Positions 35,851 through 47,287 of a stretch of 64,000 bases of DNA are shown here, in pieces. The notes under the pieces are model-generated. The model saw nothing but the letters and a program-made list of their open reading frames with translations. It was not told the origin of the DNA and ran no database searches. The translations under genes were made by a program, and so were the position numbers. The stretch's first letter is position 1; each line of letters begins with the position of its first letter. This DNA is from Neoconidiobolus thromboides FSU 785 (lineage: Eukaryota > Entomophthoromycota > Entomophthoromycetes > Entomophthorales > Neoconidiobolaceae): positions 62,001 to 126,000 of the forward strand of contig MU626283.1 of assembly GCA_025603075.1 (NCBI GenBank). Direction: 5' to 3'.

Positions 35851-37244
35851 TCTTATTTATATTAATACTATTAAAACTAAGAAGTTGATAATATTAAAAG
35901 CTAAAAAAATTAATATTTTTTACGATAAAAGGTTTTATTTTTAAATAGGTATTATGTTTTACTGAATTATAAAGGGATAATAATTATTATTTCCTCATTA
36001 TTCCATATCTGGATCAACTTATATATAGCTTAATTCAAATCCCTAACATATAATTTGAATAAATCTAAAGCAAATATTCTTAAATTAGAGTAGTTCTTAT
36101 CTATCGATGAACTCCTTCCTTGTCTCATAATACTCTCGCCTCAATCCTCCAATTCCGACTTACCCATTTTACTATTCTCTCCGTTGCTATCATAGATAGA
36201 ACAATCGATAACACTGTATCTTTTAAGATTTAAGAAAAAATATTAGTTTAAATTACAATTATTTACTAAATAGTAAAGAACACGCTTTATTTAATAGCGG
36301 ATATTTTTATTTATGTAACCTAGCAATAATTAAGGTAGTTCTAGCAATATTTAAACTAGACAAATTCACTTTTTAATTCAGCTAGAAGAATAGGATACTT
36401 GTATGGATTTTGATCAACATCGGATAAAACAAAAAAATGTATTAATATATAATGATATTAAGTCCAAATTGCTCTTGTTCCTTATTACAATATAATGCTA
36501 TTGAGTGCAACGGGGTAGAATCATGTTATACTAGATGTATTATTCGTGCTTATTTATCAAAAAGATGAAAAATTGCAGAATATGAAATATATCAAATGAT
36601 ATTTATAGACTTAATACAAATAATTTAAATTATATATTTTGAAAAACAAACCAAAATAAAGTACCTGTTCTTCTGTCCTTGTCGCTTTTGTTATTTAACT
36701 CTGATGATACATGTTTATATCATCTCATGATATTTTCTGATAATAACTATTGTAATAACTAATGATAAGTTGAAATCTTACAATATCTTTTATTATGATA
36801 TTATTATGCATATCGTAATTTTATTAAAGTTTTAAACGTCATCAAAAGAAATTTTAATTACTTATTTAAGCTAGTAATTAACTAGTATGTATAATATACG
36901 TATTATATTGATTAGTAGGATTATTTGATATTCAACGTTGTTTTTTTCTTTGGTGTCACTTTCATTATACAATATATGTTATAGAAGTCGAGTTTATTTT
37001 AGATGCTAAACTAATATTTCAATAATATATGAAACAAAAAGACCATATATAAAAACTAAGTTTAAATACATAAAAAGCTATAAAATAAAATTTTCAAGTT
37101 CTCTAAAAAACTCTAAAAATAGCCCTAGTTCCTAAAGGTGATTTCACCAAAGTTACTAGTTTAAAAATGAACAGAAAAAATTCTATATTTAAATTTTCTT
37201 ATTCTTTTAATTATTTAATTTCAGTGTAAGGGTCTTTGGATTCG
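35851..37244. other. Gene-free stretch upstream of the RhoGEF gene
   Basis: It is mostly AT-rich. A 33-codon minus frame ending at 36141 (SVIDCSIYDSNGENSKMGKS) looks faintly coding but is too short to call. A T-rich tract and AG at about 37223 could be the end of a 5' leader intron of the RhoGEF gene. Confidence 0.4.
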
Positions 37245-40200
37245 ATGCTCTCAAGTAGTTCAATAAAAAACGCAATGAGTATCAACTTACATCCAGAGAA
37301 TGAGCTTGAAATTAGCAATGAAGTTGATTATTTTAAGGTAAAATTGGCCCAGCTTACTTCTGTAGGAGAAACCTAACTATTTTTGAAAAATATAGAAATT
37401 TGAACTTGAACTACAAAAAAATCATTACAAATATGGACTTCAATTAGCAAGAAATAATAATGATAGAAAGAGAGACTCTTACAACTCTGGGAATCAAGTG
37501 AAGCTTGAAGGCACAAAGAGGGCAGGGCGTCCAAGGAGTGCCACCATGCCAACCAATAAATTAGACTGGCTAAATTTAAACTTCGATCATTTTGTTAATG
37601 AGATGATAAAAAAACATACTTATACTTCACTGATATGGTATAAAGACTTAAAGCCAAAAGGTAGTTTATTGACGATATTAAATTTTAGGACTAATAGGGT
37701 TTTTAGAACATAAAGTTTATGTTGGTTATGACGAAGATTTTGGTCCTTTGTTTGTAACTTTATATTCTCAAGATAGTAGTCATGTAGTTTATTTATACTC
37801 TAATTGGGTATGACTTATTAAATATAAAATATTAAATATTAAAAAAAGGATGAATTTAGGGTAGCTCCAAAGTGGTAGTTGATAATGCAATGATAACACC
37901 TTCAAGTGTTAATATTACGCAGTCATTGACACCAAGAGCCTATAAAATTATCTTATTTTTAGCATTTGAAAAGTATTTGGAAGAACTTGAAAATCAACAG
38001 TTTAGCTTAAAGTCTTGGCAACAATCTATCGATTTCCTATCGCCGTGTTATGGGGACAATTTGTACAAGTTTGCTAATGATAAAAGAGGATATCAAAGAG
38101 ATTTTTTGCAAGATATTGATTCAAGCGTCACTTTATTTCAGTTAATTAAAAGTGATCTACCTAGATTTGTTGGACAGTTGGAATTGGTTGAAAATGAACA
38201 ACTTGAAAGAACCTTAAAAAATCTTGATAGAAAAATTGTATGTAGCTTTATTTTTATAAGTATAAATTTAATAAAAGAAATGATATTTTTAGATGCAAAA
38301 AAGTGTTACTGTTGATGTTATAATTCACCACTCTGGACTAAATAGAACAATGGGTAACTATTAATTTTTTTTAAATAGAATTTATAAATATTATTATAGA
38401 ACAAAGAGATACTTTCAATGCCTTTATTAAAATATGTGGCGAACCTTTAGTCCAAAATGGCTCTTCAATTACTCGTGAAGAGCTTATCAACCCAACTATC
38501 ATTAGTGAAACATCCGATGATCCGACTCAAGTAAATCTTATTTTAATTAATATTTGAGTTATTTTATTCTTTAGCTTATTGCAAGAAGAAGAATCATCTT
38601 CCAGGAATTATTAGATTCTGAAACAAAATATGTTAATAAATTAAAGGCTATTGTTGAGGTAATAAAAAACACGAAATTATAGCAAATATCAACATTAACA
38701 ATAGATTTATTAGGTATTTATCAAACCATTAAGAAATTTAGCTGACAAAGGAAGTAATTTAATACGTCATTATGATATTAAAGCTACCTTTCAATACATC
38801 GAAGATATCCTTGAAGTCAATCAAGCATTTTTATTGGACTTACAATCCTATGACCCAGAAACCTCAAATTTAGGGGAAATCTGTTTGAAACATGTATTAT
38901 AATTATTTACTACTAGTTAATATGACTTATTAATTCGTCACAGGCCAAAACATTTGAAATATATGAACCCTATATATCAGGGTATCGATATTCCTTAGAG
39001 TATAATGTTACATTAGAACGTAAAAACAACTTTTATTATAATTTTGTTATGGTAAATTAATTATTATATAATTAAAATTAAAAATTAAAAATTTTATAAA
39101 GAAAGCAAGGGATCACCCGGAATGTTTCAAATTGGCACTCAAAGATTTATTAGTTATGCCAGTACAAAGGGTGCCACGATACAATTTACTCTTTTCAGGT
39201 AATATAAACATATTTAACTTTAACTTTAAACTCACTCTTTAAGATTATCTCCGATTTACGCCAAAGGATGATCCAGAATATGATGGACTATATAAAGCCT
39301 TAGTTAAAATCAATGAAATAAGCTATTTAGCATCTCATCGATTATCTGAAAAAGCAGAAGAGCTCTCAAGGCTTTTATTTTCAATAGCAGATTGTCCAGT
39401 AACTTTTATACTAATTTTAAGTTTGAAAACCAAACTTACATTTATTTTAGCCTAAAATCATGAGTTCTTCAAGGCATTTCGTTACCCAATTTGATTGTAT
39501 TGAAGCGGATATCACCACACTTTCAGGCCAAGATAATATCACTTTATTTTTACTAAGTGATTGTTTGATCATTACTAAGCGTAATAAGGATAGTAGTAGT
39601 ACTAAAAAGAAATCGTTTCACTTTATTTCATGGATCGATCTAAATGGGTTAGAAGTTTTAGATGCTGAGCCCTATGGTAAGTTATAACTACAAAAAATTA
39701 CATCACAAAATATTTATTTTCATTTTAGGTAACATGCATGCACTTTATTTTAAAGGTTCGCTTGAATATAGTGAAGATTTATACTGGGATCATCAAGAGA
39801 TTCATATGTTTTCAACTATAGATGCATCAGATAAAGCTAGATTTTATAATGAACTTGTTACTACTACTGCAATTTGTAAAGCAAAAAGTAAATCTAAAAT
39901 AAGCTAATATTATATATTTAAATTAACTTGTTTCAAAGAAAATGGAAGCTCATGTTATCATCATTCAATTAAAGATATTGATTTATTTTTTAATATTTAT
40001 AAACCTGAGTTGTACGAACAGAGTTTACATAAGGTAATTAAATTTTAGATATTTTGATTTTGATAATTCATTTTAAATAAAGAGTGATATTGCACTTCAT
40101 TATGTTGAAGATTCAGCAATAGCCATTCCTAGTTATTTTGAAAAAGCATCACCAGCTCTTGTTAGTGGAATGATAAAAGCAAGAGATTGTCGATTTAGGT

Positions 40201-41031
40201 AGAACAATTCATAATAATAGTAATAGCAGTTTATTGATATTTGTTTAGTTGTTGTTTTAGAAGTCGACCTAAATGTGATAACATATTGGAACACATCCCA
40301 GAAGATTATCAAAGTTATTTTTTAAATGAAAGTAATTTATTAGAGGCCAATAATTTCCAGCTACCCTTTTTATTCCAAGATACTTTTTATCAGTCGAGTA
40401 AATTATTTTTATTTTTATTTTTGCATACTGATTTAATATTCGTTTACTATTCTTTGTAGTTTTGCTTTATAAAATGGCACTTAAAACATGTCTTAACAAC
40501 CAATTAAAACTACAAACGTATCATCGAGTGCTATTAGAGAGTCTATATGGGCTTCATTTTCCAAACTCAAAGTCAAGCCATTATTATTTATCCAAGATTC
40601 GTACCTTTTCTCACAAATTAAAAGGGGACAAATTCATTTTAGTATCTAACGGTTTAGCTAATGTTAATACCATTGTGCGTAAATTACCTTATAAACAAGC
40701 ACAGCATCAACTTGGTACGAATAGTTCTGAACATTATCGTGAGTTAGGGACTAAAACTCGATCTTTAACTGATCCTTTAAGATCTTTTCCTTCAATGATG
40801 GATAAAATTTCAGCTACTGCTAGAAAGGTTACACCGACTAAAATTAAGATCCCTAAACCAGGAGTTGCTACACCTATGTTAAGTCCCATTTCACCACTGA
40901 GTCCAGTTATCTCTGTTAAGTCATCCAAAGAAAGTATGAAAGAACCCCAAAAAGAAACTAGTTCATCCGCAGGTCGTAAAAAACGTAGTTCTTTTATTAA
41001 GGTTACTCGTTTCTTTTCTTGGAATAGATGA
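37245..41031 (+). CDS. RhoGEF with DH and PH-like domains and an unusual N-terminal region
   Basis: A 985-aa protein in 17 exons: 37245-37337, 37396-37660, 37707-37807, 37860-38237, 38293-38353, 38400-38530, 38575-38658, 38714-38893, 38944-39051, 39102-39198, 39244-39398, 39451-39676, 39729-39887, 39939-40033, 40083-40198, 40261-40397 and 40460-41031. The Dbl-homology domain spans roughly residues 345-550, from RRRIIFQELLDSETKYVNKL to the conserved helix LLVMPVQRVPRYNLLF. A PH-like unit follows (IMSSSRHFVTQFDCIEADI to FSTIDASDKARFYNEL). The first 340 residues are unassigned. EHKVYVGYDEDFGPLFVTL loosely resembles the start of Rap-GAP domains, but no catalytic Rap-GAP motif is evident. The last 190 residues are basic and Ser/Pro-rich. 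It should activate a Rho or Cdc42 GTPase, of which the nearby RhoGDI is a regulator. The TGA at 41029 ends it. Confidence 0.85.
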
Positions 41032-41260
41032 AAATTAAGCTAACAAATTTTATTAAAAACTAATCTTGTGATATCTATTATGTTTTAACAGTCTAATAAA
41101 AATTTTAAATTAAAAATAAACTGAATAAAAAGTTTACTCTTTAATAATTAATTTGAAAGTTGAGCTGTAAAAGAATACATACAAGAGTAAACTATTCATT
41201 AGAGAACAAGGGATAAGTAACAGCAAACAAAATAACATGGAAATAAATTACCCACTAAAA

Positions 41261-43138
41261 CTAATGGAATAGGTCAAATCGAACTTTGTTTTTGCTTTTA
41301 GAAAAGCAATTCAATACATCTTTTTCATTTTTAATTAATGTGTAGAACTTTTCATACTCATGGTTCAACGCTTTATCTTTGATTACTTTACTAAATGTTG
41401 GATTTTTACACATGTTTTTTGATACTAAGTAAAACAAGGCCAATGAAAACGTTACTTGTCCTGTAATCCAAGAACTCTGTTTAAGTGTAATGAAATGGTT
41501 AATTCCCAGGATGATTGTTTTAGATATATGCTCTGGTTGATCATATTTGGGTATATGTCGAATAAGAAATAATAAGCATCTTGATACCAACCCTAATCGC
41601 ATATTATAATGTGTATCCGTACCAATAACAATATCATATGTTATTACTTTGGCTGCTTCTTCAATAGCTAGTTTCATATACTTACTATGCAACTTATTCT
41701 TTTCCGGCTCTGTATTGGTTCTAAAATAAAGTACTAAAGAATAGACCCAATAAATACCATAAATGGAACGAAATAAGATAAAGTGAGCATGACGTTCCAA
41801 AATATGATGTAACTCCTTAGGAGTACTTGCTTTGAGACATAAAAGTTTATTGGAATAATAGGTGCCTTTTTTACGTAAAATTTCTGTTACTTCATCGATG
41901 TGCTTATAAATCACTGAAGGCATTAATTGTTGGTGCATTGCTTGAATCCGCCATAGATTGATTAAATTGAATGTTTCGCCTTGTTGACTAGTACTTTCTG
42001 CTGTTATTAAGCAGCAGTAATCAGAAACGGTCCATAAATTTAAATTCATTTTCATTGTTTTTAAATATTGTTTATATACTGCTTTTGTGCTCGCTGTCTT
42101 ATATGGTTTTGCTCCATTAAGTGATACTAAACAAGGTACATCACACGACCAATTTAGTATATAGCTTAGATGAGTGATTGAGGTATAAGCCAATTTCCTT
42201 TCAAGTATCAAGTTACTATCTAAATGCGTTGGTGAGCCACGATGTAATCCAAGTGAATAGGACATATCTATAGCAACTGTATGAAGATACCATAAACAAG
42301 ATCTTACCCAACCATAGGATTGTAAGCCTAAAGCGATGATAAGAAAAGCTTGTAAAGTATCAAATTGATTTAATGAATATTGTTTTTTAAACAAGCTATG
42401 TACTTTATACTCAAGATATAGCTTTAAGGTGTTATTGAAAGTGTTGGATTCTAGATGAGATATACCAGAGAGATAAACAGAACACAAAACGAGTTCAGTT
42501 CTAGGTCTAGAAAAAAAGGATTTTTTTGTAAAGAGAGGTATGAAAGGGTTAACAAATTTAAAAAAAGCGTCGATACAATCCGAATAAATACCCTTAATAG
42601 TAGATGTATTAAAATTGGGTTCTTTAATCAATAATGGAACTTTATTTTTTATTTTTGTTATATTATCAAACTTTTTTATTACTTCCATAAAGATGATATC
42701 GTTATCACCATTATCTTTTAAAGTTGGAAACTCAAATAATGCTAAAAAATTATTGATAATCCTTTTCCTCGGGAAGGAGTTAACAATGTTTAGAAATTCT
42801 TTGATTACTTGTGTTTCATCCGACACCACTTTAAAAAAAGTATGTTTAAAACTTGTTGGCTTCGTAATCAACTGGTTTAATTTATTCTGTTGATTTCCAT
42901 TTTCTTTGGCATCTTCTTTATAGTCTAATATAACAAACTCTTCTTTATTTTGTATCTTAAAACTATTGATATATCTTTCTACTTCTGGTTTGATCTTTTT
43001 ATGTGTCTTTAATGCCCGCTCATAATTACATTCAATATCCAAGTGTTCACATGATTTACAAATCGGTATATCTCTAGAGCATCCTAATCCTCTTTTTGCG
43101 CATTGATCACAACGGTTTGGCATAAGTAAAGAATTCAT
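41261..43138 (-). CDS. Zn(II)2Cys6 transcription factor
   Basis: A single-exon, 625-aa fungal-type regulator. The N-terminal binuclear cluster is CDQCAKRGLGCSRDIPICKS followed by CEHLDIEC, giving C-x2-C-x6-C-x6-C-x2-C-x6-C with all six ligands. The stretch between Cys2 and Cys3 (AKRGLG) is less basic than the usual RKRK-type loop. From about residue 190 to 420 lies the middle homology region: DCIDAFFKFVNPFIPLFTKK, ALGLQSYGWVRSCLWYLHTV and AIDMSYSLGLHRG. The rest is helical without a clear activation domain. Targets cannot be deduced. The intron-free structure contrasts with most neighbours. It converges with the RhoGEF gene, with 229 bp between stops. Confidence 0.92.
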   Translation of the reverse strand: MNSLLMPNRCDQCAKRGLGCSRDIPICKSCEHLDIECNYERALKTHKKIKPEVERYINSFKIQNKEEFVILDYKEDAKENGNQQNKLNQLITKPTSFKHTFFKVVSDETQVIKEFLNIVNSFPRKRIINNFLALFEFPTLKDNGDNDIIFMEVIKKFDNITKIKNKVPLLIKEPNFNTSTIKGIYSDCIDAFFKFVNPFIPLFTKKSFFSRPRTELVLCSVYLSGISHLESNTFNNTLKLYLEYKVHSLFKKQYSLNQFDTLQAFLIIALGLQSYGWVRSCLWYLHTVAIDMSYSLGLHRGSPTHLDSNLILERKLAYTSITHLSYILNWSCDVPCLVSLNGAKPYKTASTKAVYKQYLKTMKMNLNLWTVSDYCCLITAESTSQQGETFNLINLWRIQAMHQQLMPSVIYKHIDEVTEILRKKGTYYSNKLLCLKASTPKELHHILERHAHFILFRSIYGIYWVYSLVLYFRTNTEPEKNKLHSKYMKLAIEEAAKVITYDIVIGTDTHYNMRLGLVSRCLLFLIRHIPKYDQPEHISKTIILGINHFITLKQSSWITGQVTFSLALFYLVSKNMCKNPTFSKVIKDKALNHEYEKFYTLIKNEKDVLNCFSKSKNKVRFDLFH

Positions 43139-43373
43139 TGTTTTTAGTTTAACTTTAAAATAATCAAAAGGTGATTTTCTTTTATTTTAAATCTAAAATA
43201 ATATAAAGATGAAATAGCAATGAGTCAATAAAAAAATGTAAAACATTTGTAGCTTGGAGTAATGAAAATTTTTAAGCCAATTATTTTTGGATCACAGTTC
43301 ACCAAGTTTCAATATGTCTTATTTTAGCTTTATTCTTTACTTGTATTCTGTTTCTTGTTCAATGCTTCTTTGT

Positions 43374-43856
43374 TTATTTGGAAGGTATAACTGTCGTATT
43401 TTGAATAAACTGCTGTAGCTGTTTATTTTCTATTCCTACCAGTTTATTCTGGTTGCCTCGACCTGTTTTTGCTAAAAATGTAATAGTGTTAATTTAATAG
43501 TTATTTTAGCTCAATTTTATTGATTTTTAATTTACGAAAGAGATAGTATATGCTTACCACATTGCCAATAAAAGCGTTGATGATACTGACTTTTATCATA
43601 TTAACATATTTCATGTATTAATATTATGTTTTGGTATGTTGTATTGCATAGGTTTATTTACTTAAACAGATTTATACGATTACAAATAATACAATGCTGC
43701 ATTAATAAAACTTCACTTTTAATTGGAGAAATTTCAGCTTATAATAAAAACCCAAAGACCCTTTTTAAAAGTATGCTTAAATCTGATCATAGAATTTTTA
43801 CAGATGTTTACCAACAAAATAAGCTTATAAAATAACAGGCTAAAGAATCCAAATTG
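43374..43856 (-). CDS. Cryptic multi-exon small gene with Cys-x2-Cys motif, 5' end uncertain (candidate)
   Basis: I do not recognise this gene, and no single frame reveals it. Four exons join in phase by GT-AG introns of 64, 72 and 86 nt: 43856-43802, 43737-43662, 43589-43558 and 43471-43374, ending in TAA. The product includes EISPIKSEVLLMQHCIICNR, then INLFNQYHQRFYWQCG, then a Gly/Asn/Gln-rich tail KTGRGNQNKLVGIENKQLQQ. Cys-x2-Cys followed by a distant Cys suggests a small zinc-binding unit, though a fourth ligand is not clear (His is possible). Translation could start at the internal Met (43698), giving about 58 aa, or upstream exons may exist. Consistent phases at three junctions are the main evidence. 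The plus-strand frame here (43626-43835) is its shadow. Confidence 0.42.
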
Positions 43857-44135
43857 CTAATACTGAAATTAAATGGAACAAGAGATGGCATTTCCTAATC
43901 TTAAAATTATTTAGTTTCAAAGTTATTTTAAAATTGTTATATTAGACTATATTAGGATATTATAAATATTTTTTTTAGGTAAGAGCTTATCTATTTTATA
44001 AAAAAAGAAAAACTTTATTCGAAACATTGATAAAACATCTTTTTATACCCTTCAAAAACATAAGATAGTAAGAGCGGATTCCAAGTACAATTTAATAGCA
44101 AATAAATAAAAAAAGCAAACAAAGTATGAATAAAC

Positions 44136-44435
44136 TCATGAACCAGAACTTAAAAAGGGGAGAAGGGCATGTAGTTTAAGCCTCAAATTCCAACCCTTTC
44201 TAGTATCATTATAGTTATAAACCATTTTAGTTGTTGAACTTAAACCATTAAACATAGAAGCGATATAAGAAAAAGTAAAAACAAAAAAGATTAAATTCAA
44301 GCTGAATAAATAAACAATGAAATGAATTAACCAAGGATGAAAGACCAATTGAAATGGATAGGTTACTATCTTTTGTAAACTTAGCATAAATCGCTTCTCT
44401 CCTTTTAGTTTACTATCACTTAAGTTGGGATTCAT
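44136..44435 (-). CDS. Small membrane protein, 99 aa, unknown function
   Basis: I do not recognise this protein. It is a single-exon frame with a polar, Lys-rich N-terminus (MNPNLSDSKLKGEKRF). One or two hydrophobic segments run from about 20 to 62 (PWLIHFIVYLFSLNLIFFVF). A basic C-terminal part follows (TRKGWNLRLKLH). This arrangement suits a membrane protein with cytosolic ends. The ATG context (AAAAATG) is good. It lies just upstream of the cryptic Cys-motif gene on the same strand. I looked for a donor linking the two and found none convincing, so I keep them separate. A chance frame remains possible. Confidence 0.42.
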   Translation of the reverse strand: MNPNLSDSKLKGEKRFMLSLQKIVTYPFQLVFHPWLIHFIVYLFSLNLIFFVFTFSYIASMFNGLSSTTKMVYNYNDTRKGWNLRLKLHALLPFLSSGS

Positions 44436-44985
44436 TTTTGTAAAAAGTAAATTGAGAAATTTATAGTCGGTTTTTATTAACGTTGAATTTTAAGGGGTTG
44501 ACCAATGAAATTTAGTTTCAATAATGGTTGGGTAGTTATTGGATTTAAAGTTGGCAGTGAATGGCAACTAAATGCGTACTTATTTTTAATATTTTAAAAA
44601 TAAACTCATTTTATAATTCATTAATAAAATATAGTTCCAATTATTTTTAATGAATTTTGTTATTTTTCAAATACGTCTTAACACTTTTATAGTTTAATTA
44701 GCAATTTTAAGATATAATAAAAGCAGTCACTTTCATGAATTAATTTTTTCATTGCACAATTTTCTACATTTAGTAAAACTTGAGCTTAATCTCCCATTTT
44801 GTTTAAGATAAGTGATTTTACTTCAACAATGATTGGCTCTACTAAGATATTAGCAAAAGGCTTAAACACTCAACTAAGTTAACGAGCATGATAACAAAGC
44901 GATCAAGACCCAAAAATAAGTTAAACATTTTTTAAAATTAAAAGCTCAACGATAACAAAAAAAGAAAATTTTAATTGAATGAAAC

Positions 44986-46704
44986 ATGTCGATTAAAGCA
45001 GAAAGTATTAATTCAAAATCAGAAGGTTCTGTTGAAAAAGTATTAGAAGACGCAAAAGGGATGGCAAACTCATTATCTTTAAGAATAAGTAATTGGTGGA
45101 ACGCATTATTACCAGTCAATCAAGATATTAGTCCAACGCCAAAAAATAATAATTTATCTCAAACAGATATAGAAATTAAAAGTTTAGAAGCTTTAAGGAA
45201 CTCTTGGTATTCAAGTAAAGAAAAAAAGAGATTATCGAATACTTCAATTGCTTCGAATGGAACAAGTTCTCAATCAAATGAGGGCGAATATGCTACTATT
45301 TGGCTATTGGGAAAAGATTATAAGATACTTGCTCAAGATTTAGTTAATGGTAACTTTGATGCTTTTCAACCTTTGTTAGAAGACTTTCAAGCTCAACCTT
45401 GGTTCACTTATCGTCATCATTTTCAAACTTTATTACCTTCAACTTATACAACTGACTCTGGATGGGGTTGTATGCTAAGAAGCGGACAATGTCTATTAGG
45501 ACAGACATTCTTTCGTAGGGAGTTGGGGAGAGGTAAATGGATTTGTGATTTTAAAAACTTAAATATTAAATTTTGTAGATTGGAGGCTTAAAGATAATAA
45601 AGATGAAAAAGTTGGAATAAAATACAAAAAAGTAAAATATAAAATACTCAAGTTAAAAGTAGATTAAAAGAAATTACTAGATATTATCTTGGTTTTTAGA
45701 TGAAATGTCAATCAACAGCCCGTATTCTATCCATAGAATTGCATTATTAGGAAAACAATATAAAAAAGAAATCGGGGATTGGTTTGGACCACATACTATG
45801 GCATTAGTTATAAAGTAAGATAATTCTTAGTTATAATAGAAACAATAATATTTACTTTTGAAAAAGATCTTTAGTATTAGATCATGAAGATATTGATTTA
45901 AATGTATATATTAATACAGAAGGCACAATTTATAAATCGGAAATATTGTCACCTAATTTAGCTTCAAGTGCTTATGAAGGTATGTCTAATTCTTTTAATG
46001 ATAAATCAATAACTGCTGAGGCTGGATTTACACCTACGCTGATCTTGTTACCAATAAGGCTTGGTGTAGAAACTTTGAATTCTATTTATCATGTTGCTTT
46101 GAAGGTAAATTGTAATCGGGGATGAAAATATAATTGGTTTATTGATACTTTTGTTTTAGAGTTACTTTGGATTTCCTCAGATTGTTGGAATTGCTGGGTA
46201 AGTTTAATCATATTTATTGGTGTTTTAAAGTTTAATATGTTTATAGCGGTAAACCAAAATCATCGCTATATTTTATGGGATTTGAAGGTAATTTGAGGCG
46301 TTTCTTTTTAGAAGTTAAATATTAATTTTGTTTTATTAGATGACAATATTATCTATTCTGATCCCCATCATTCTCGACCTGCATTAGCAAGTAAAAACAT
46401 AGATGAGTATAATTATGAAGTAAGATACTTAAACAATCAAATAGTAAAATAGATTAATAGTATACATTATTAGGATTTTTTAAGTTATCATTGTGAATTA
46501 CCGAATAAGATTAATATAGCACAATTAGATCCATGCATGCTATTAGGCTTCTATTGTGATAACCAAAAAGAGTTTTTAGATTTTTGTCAACGATCAGAAG
46601 AATTAGCTAAATATACAACACCTATATTCCGAGTTTGTGATCAAAAACCAGTTTATTTAGATGATTTTAATATGGAGCCCGATTCTGATGATGATCAATT
46701 TTAA
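44986..46704 (+). CDS. ATG4: Atg4 cysteine protease
   Basis: Atg4 trims the C-terminus of Atg8 and later releases it from phosphatidylethanolamine, supporting autophagosome formation. The protein has 453 aa in eight exons: 44986-45532, 45579-45631, 45681-45814, 45867-46104, 46160-46197, 46247-46287, 46340-46419 and 46474-46704. The catalytic Cys lies in DSGWGCMLRSGQ. The catalytic Asp and His are in YSDPHHSRPAL after GGKPKSSLYFMGF. Other family motifs are IHRIALLGKQYKKEIGDWFG and LDPCMLLGFYC. The N-terminal 100 residues are Ser/Asn-rich, and the acidic tail ends EPDSDDDQF. The second intron lacks a GTAAGT donor but GTAAAA...CTAG restores the family reading KKILSWFLDE. The vacuolar Atg22 lies in the same window but is not adjacent. 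Confidence 0.95.
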
Positions 46705-47287
46705 TATGAACTTATGGATTTCTTGTGTATAGTTTAGTGCCATTGTAGTAGCAACCTTTTCCTATTTATATAGTAGCAGTAATATATATATATTTGTATT
46801 ATATTTTTTGTGTCTTTTTGAACTTTTTTGTCTTATAATTAGAAATTTTGATTTATTTTAGTTGGTAATTAAGGTTTGATTTGATATTATAAAGCATAAA
46901 TATGATTAGATATCTGTAAAGTATTATGCTAGTAGTCATTCTACTTATATCCTTATTTTTTTAAATTATAAGTTAATAAAAAAAATACAACATGCTTAAA
47001 CTATTCGTTTGTAAAATTGGTCATACTTTTTTAACAAAGGCATTAAAACAAATGATACTTAAAGTTTAAATATTTGTAAAATTAGTTTGAGATAGCTTTG
47101 ATAGTAATAATAAATTAAATCGATACATTTTGTCTCTATTTTTAGCTTGAAAAAAATGATGTAGCAAATAAATGATCAAAATTTAAAAATGATTGAATCA
47201 CAAAGAAAAAGATATTAAAAAAAGCATTTTAAATAAACTTTAAAAACTAAAAGATTTCTTTCTTTACATTATTAAAAAGTAAAAGAA
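46705..47287. other. Intergenic, ATG4 3' end to NUP120 promoter
   Basis: AT-rich with a short TA-dinucleotide run near 46785. I see no gene or mobile-element copy. Confidence 0.5.

Noticed and set aside
43626-43835. 69-codon plus-strand frame
   Set aside because: It is antisense to the phase-consistent exon chain of the cryptic minus-strand gene.
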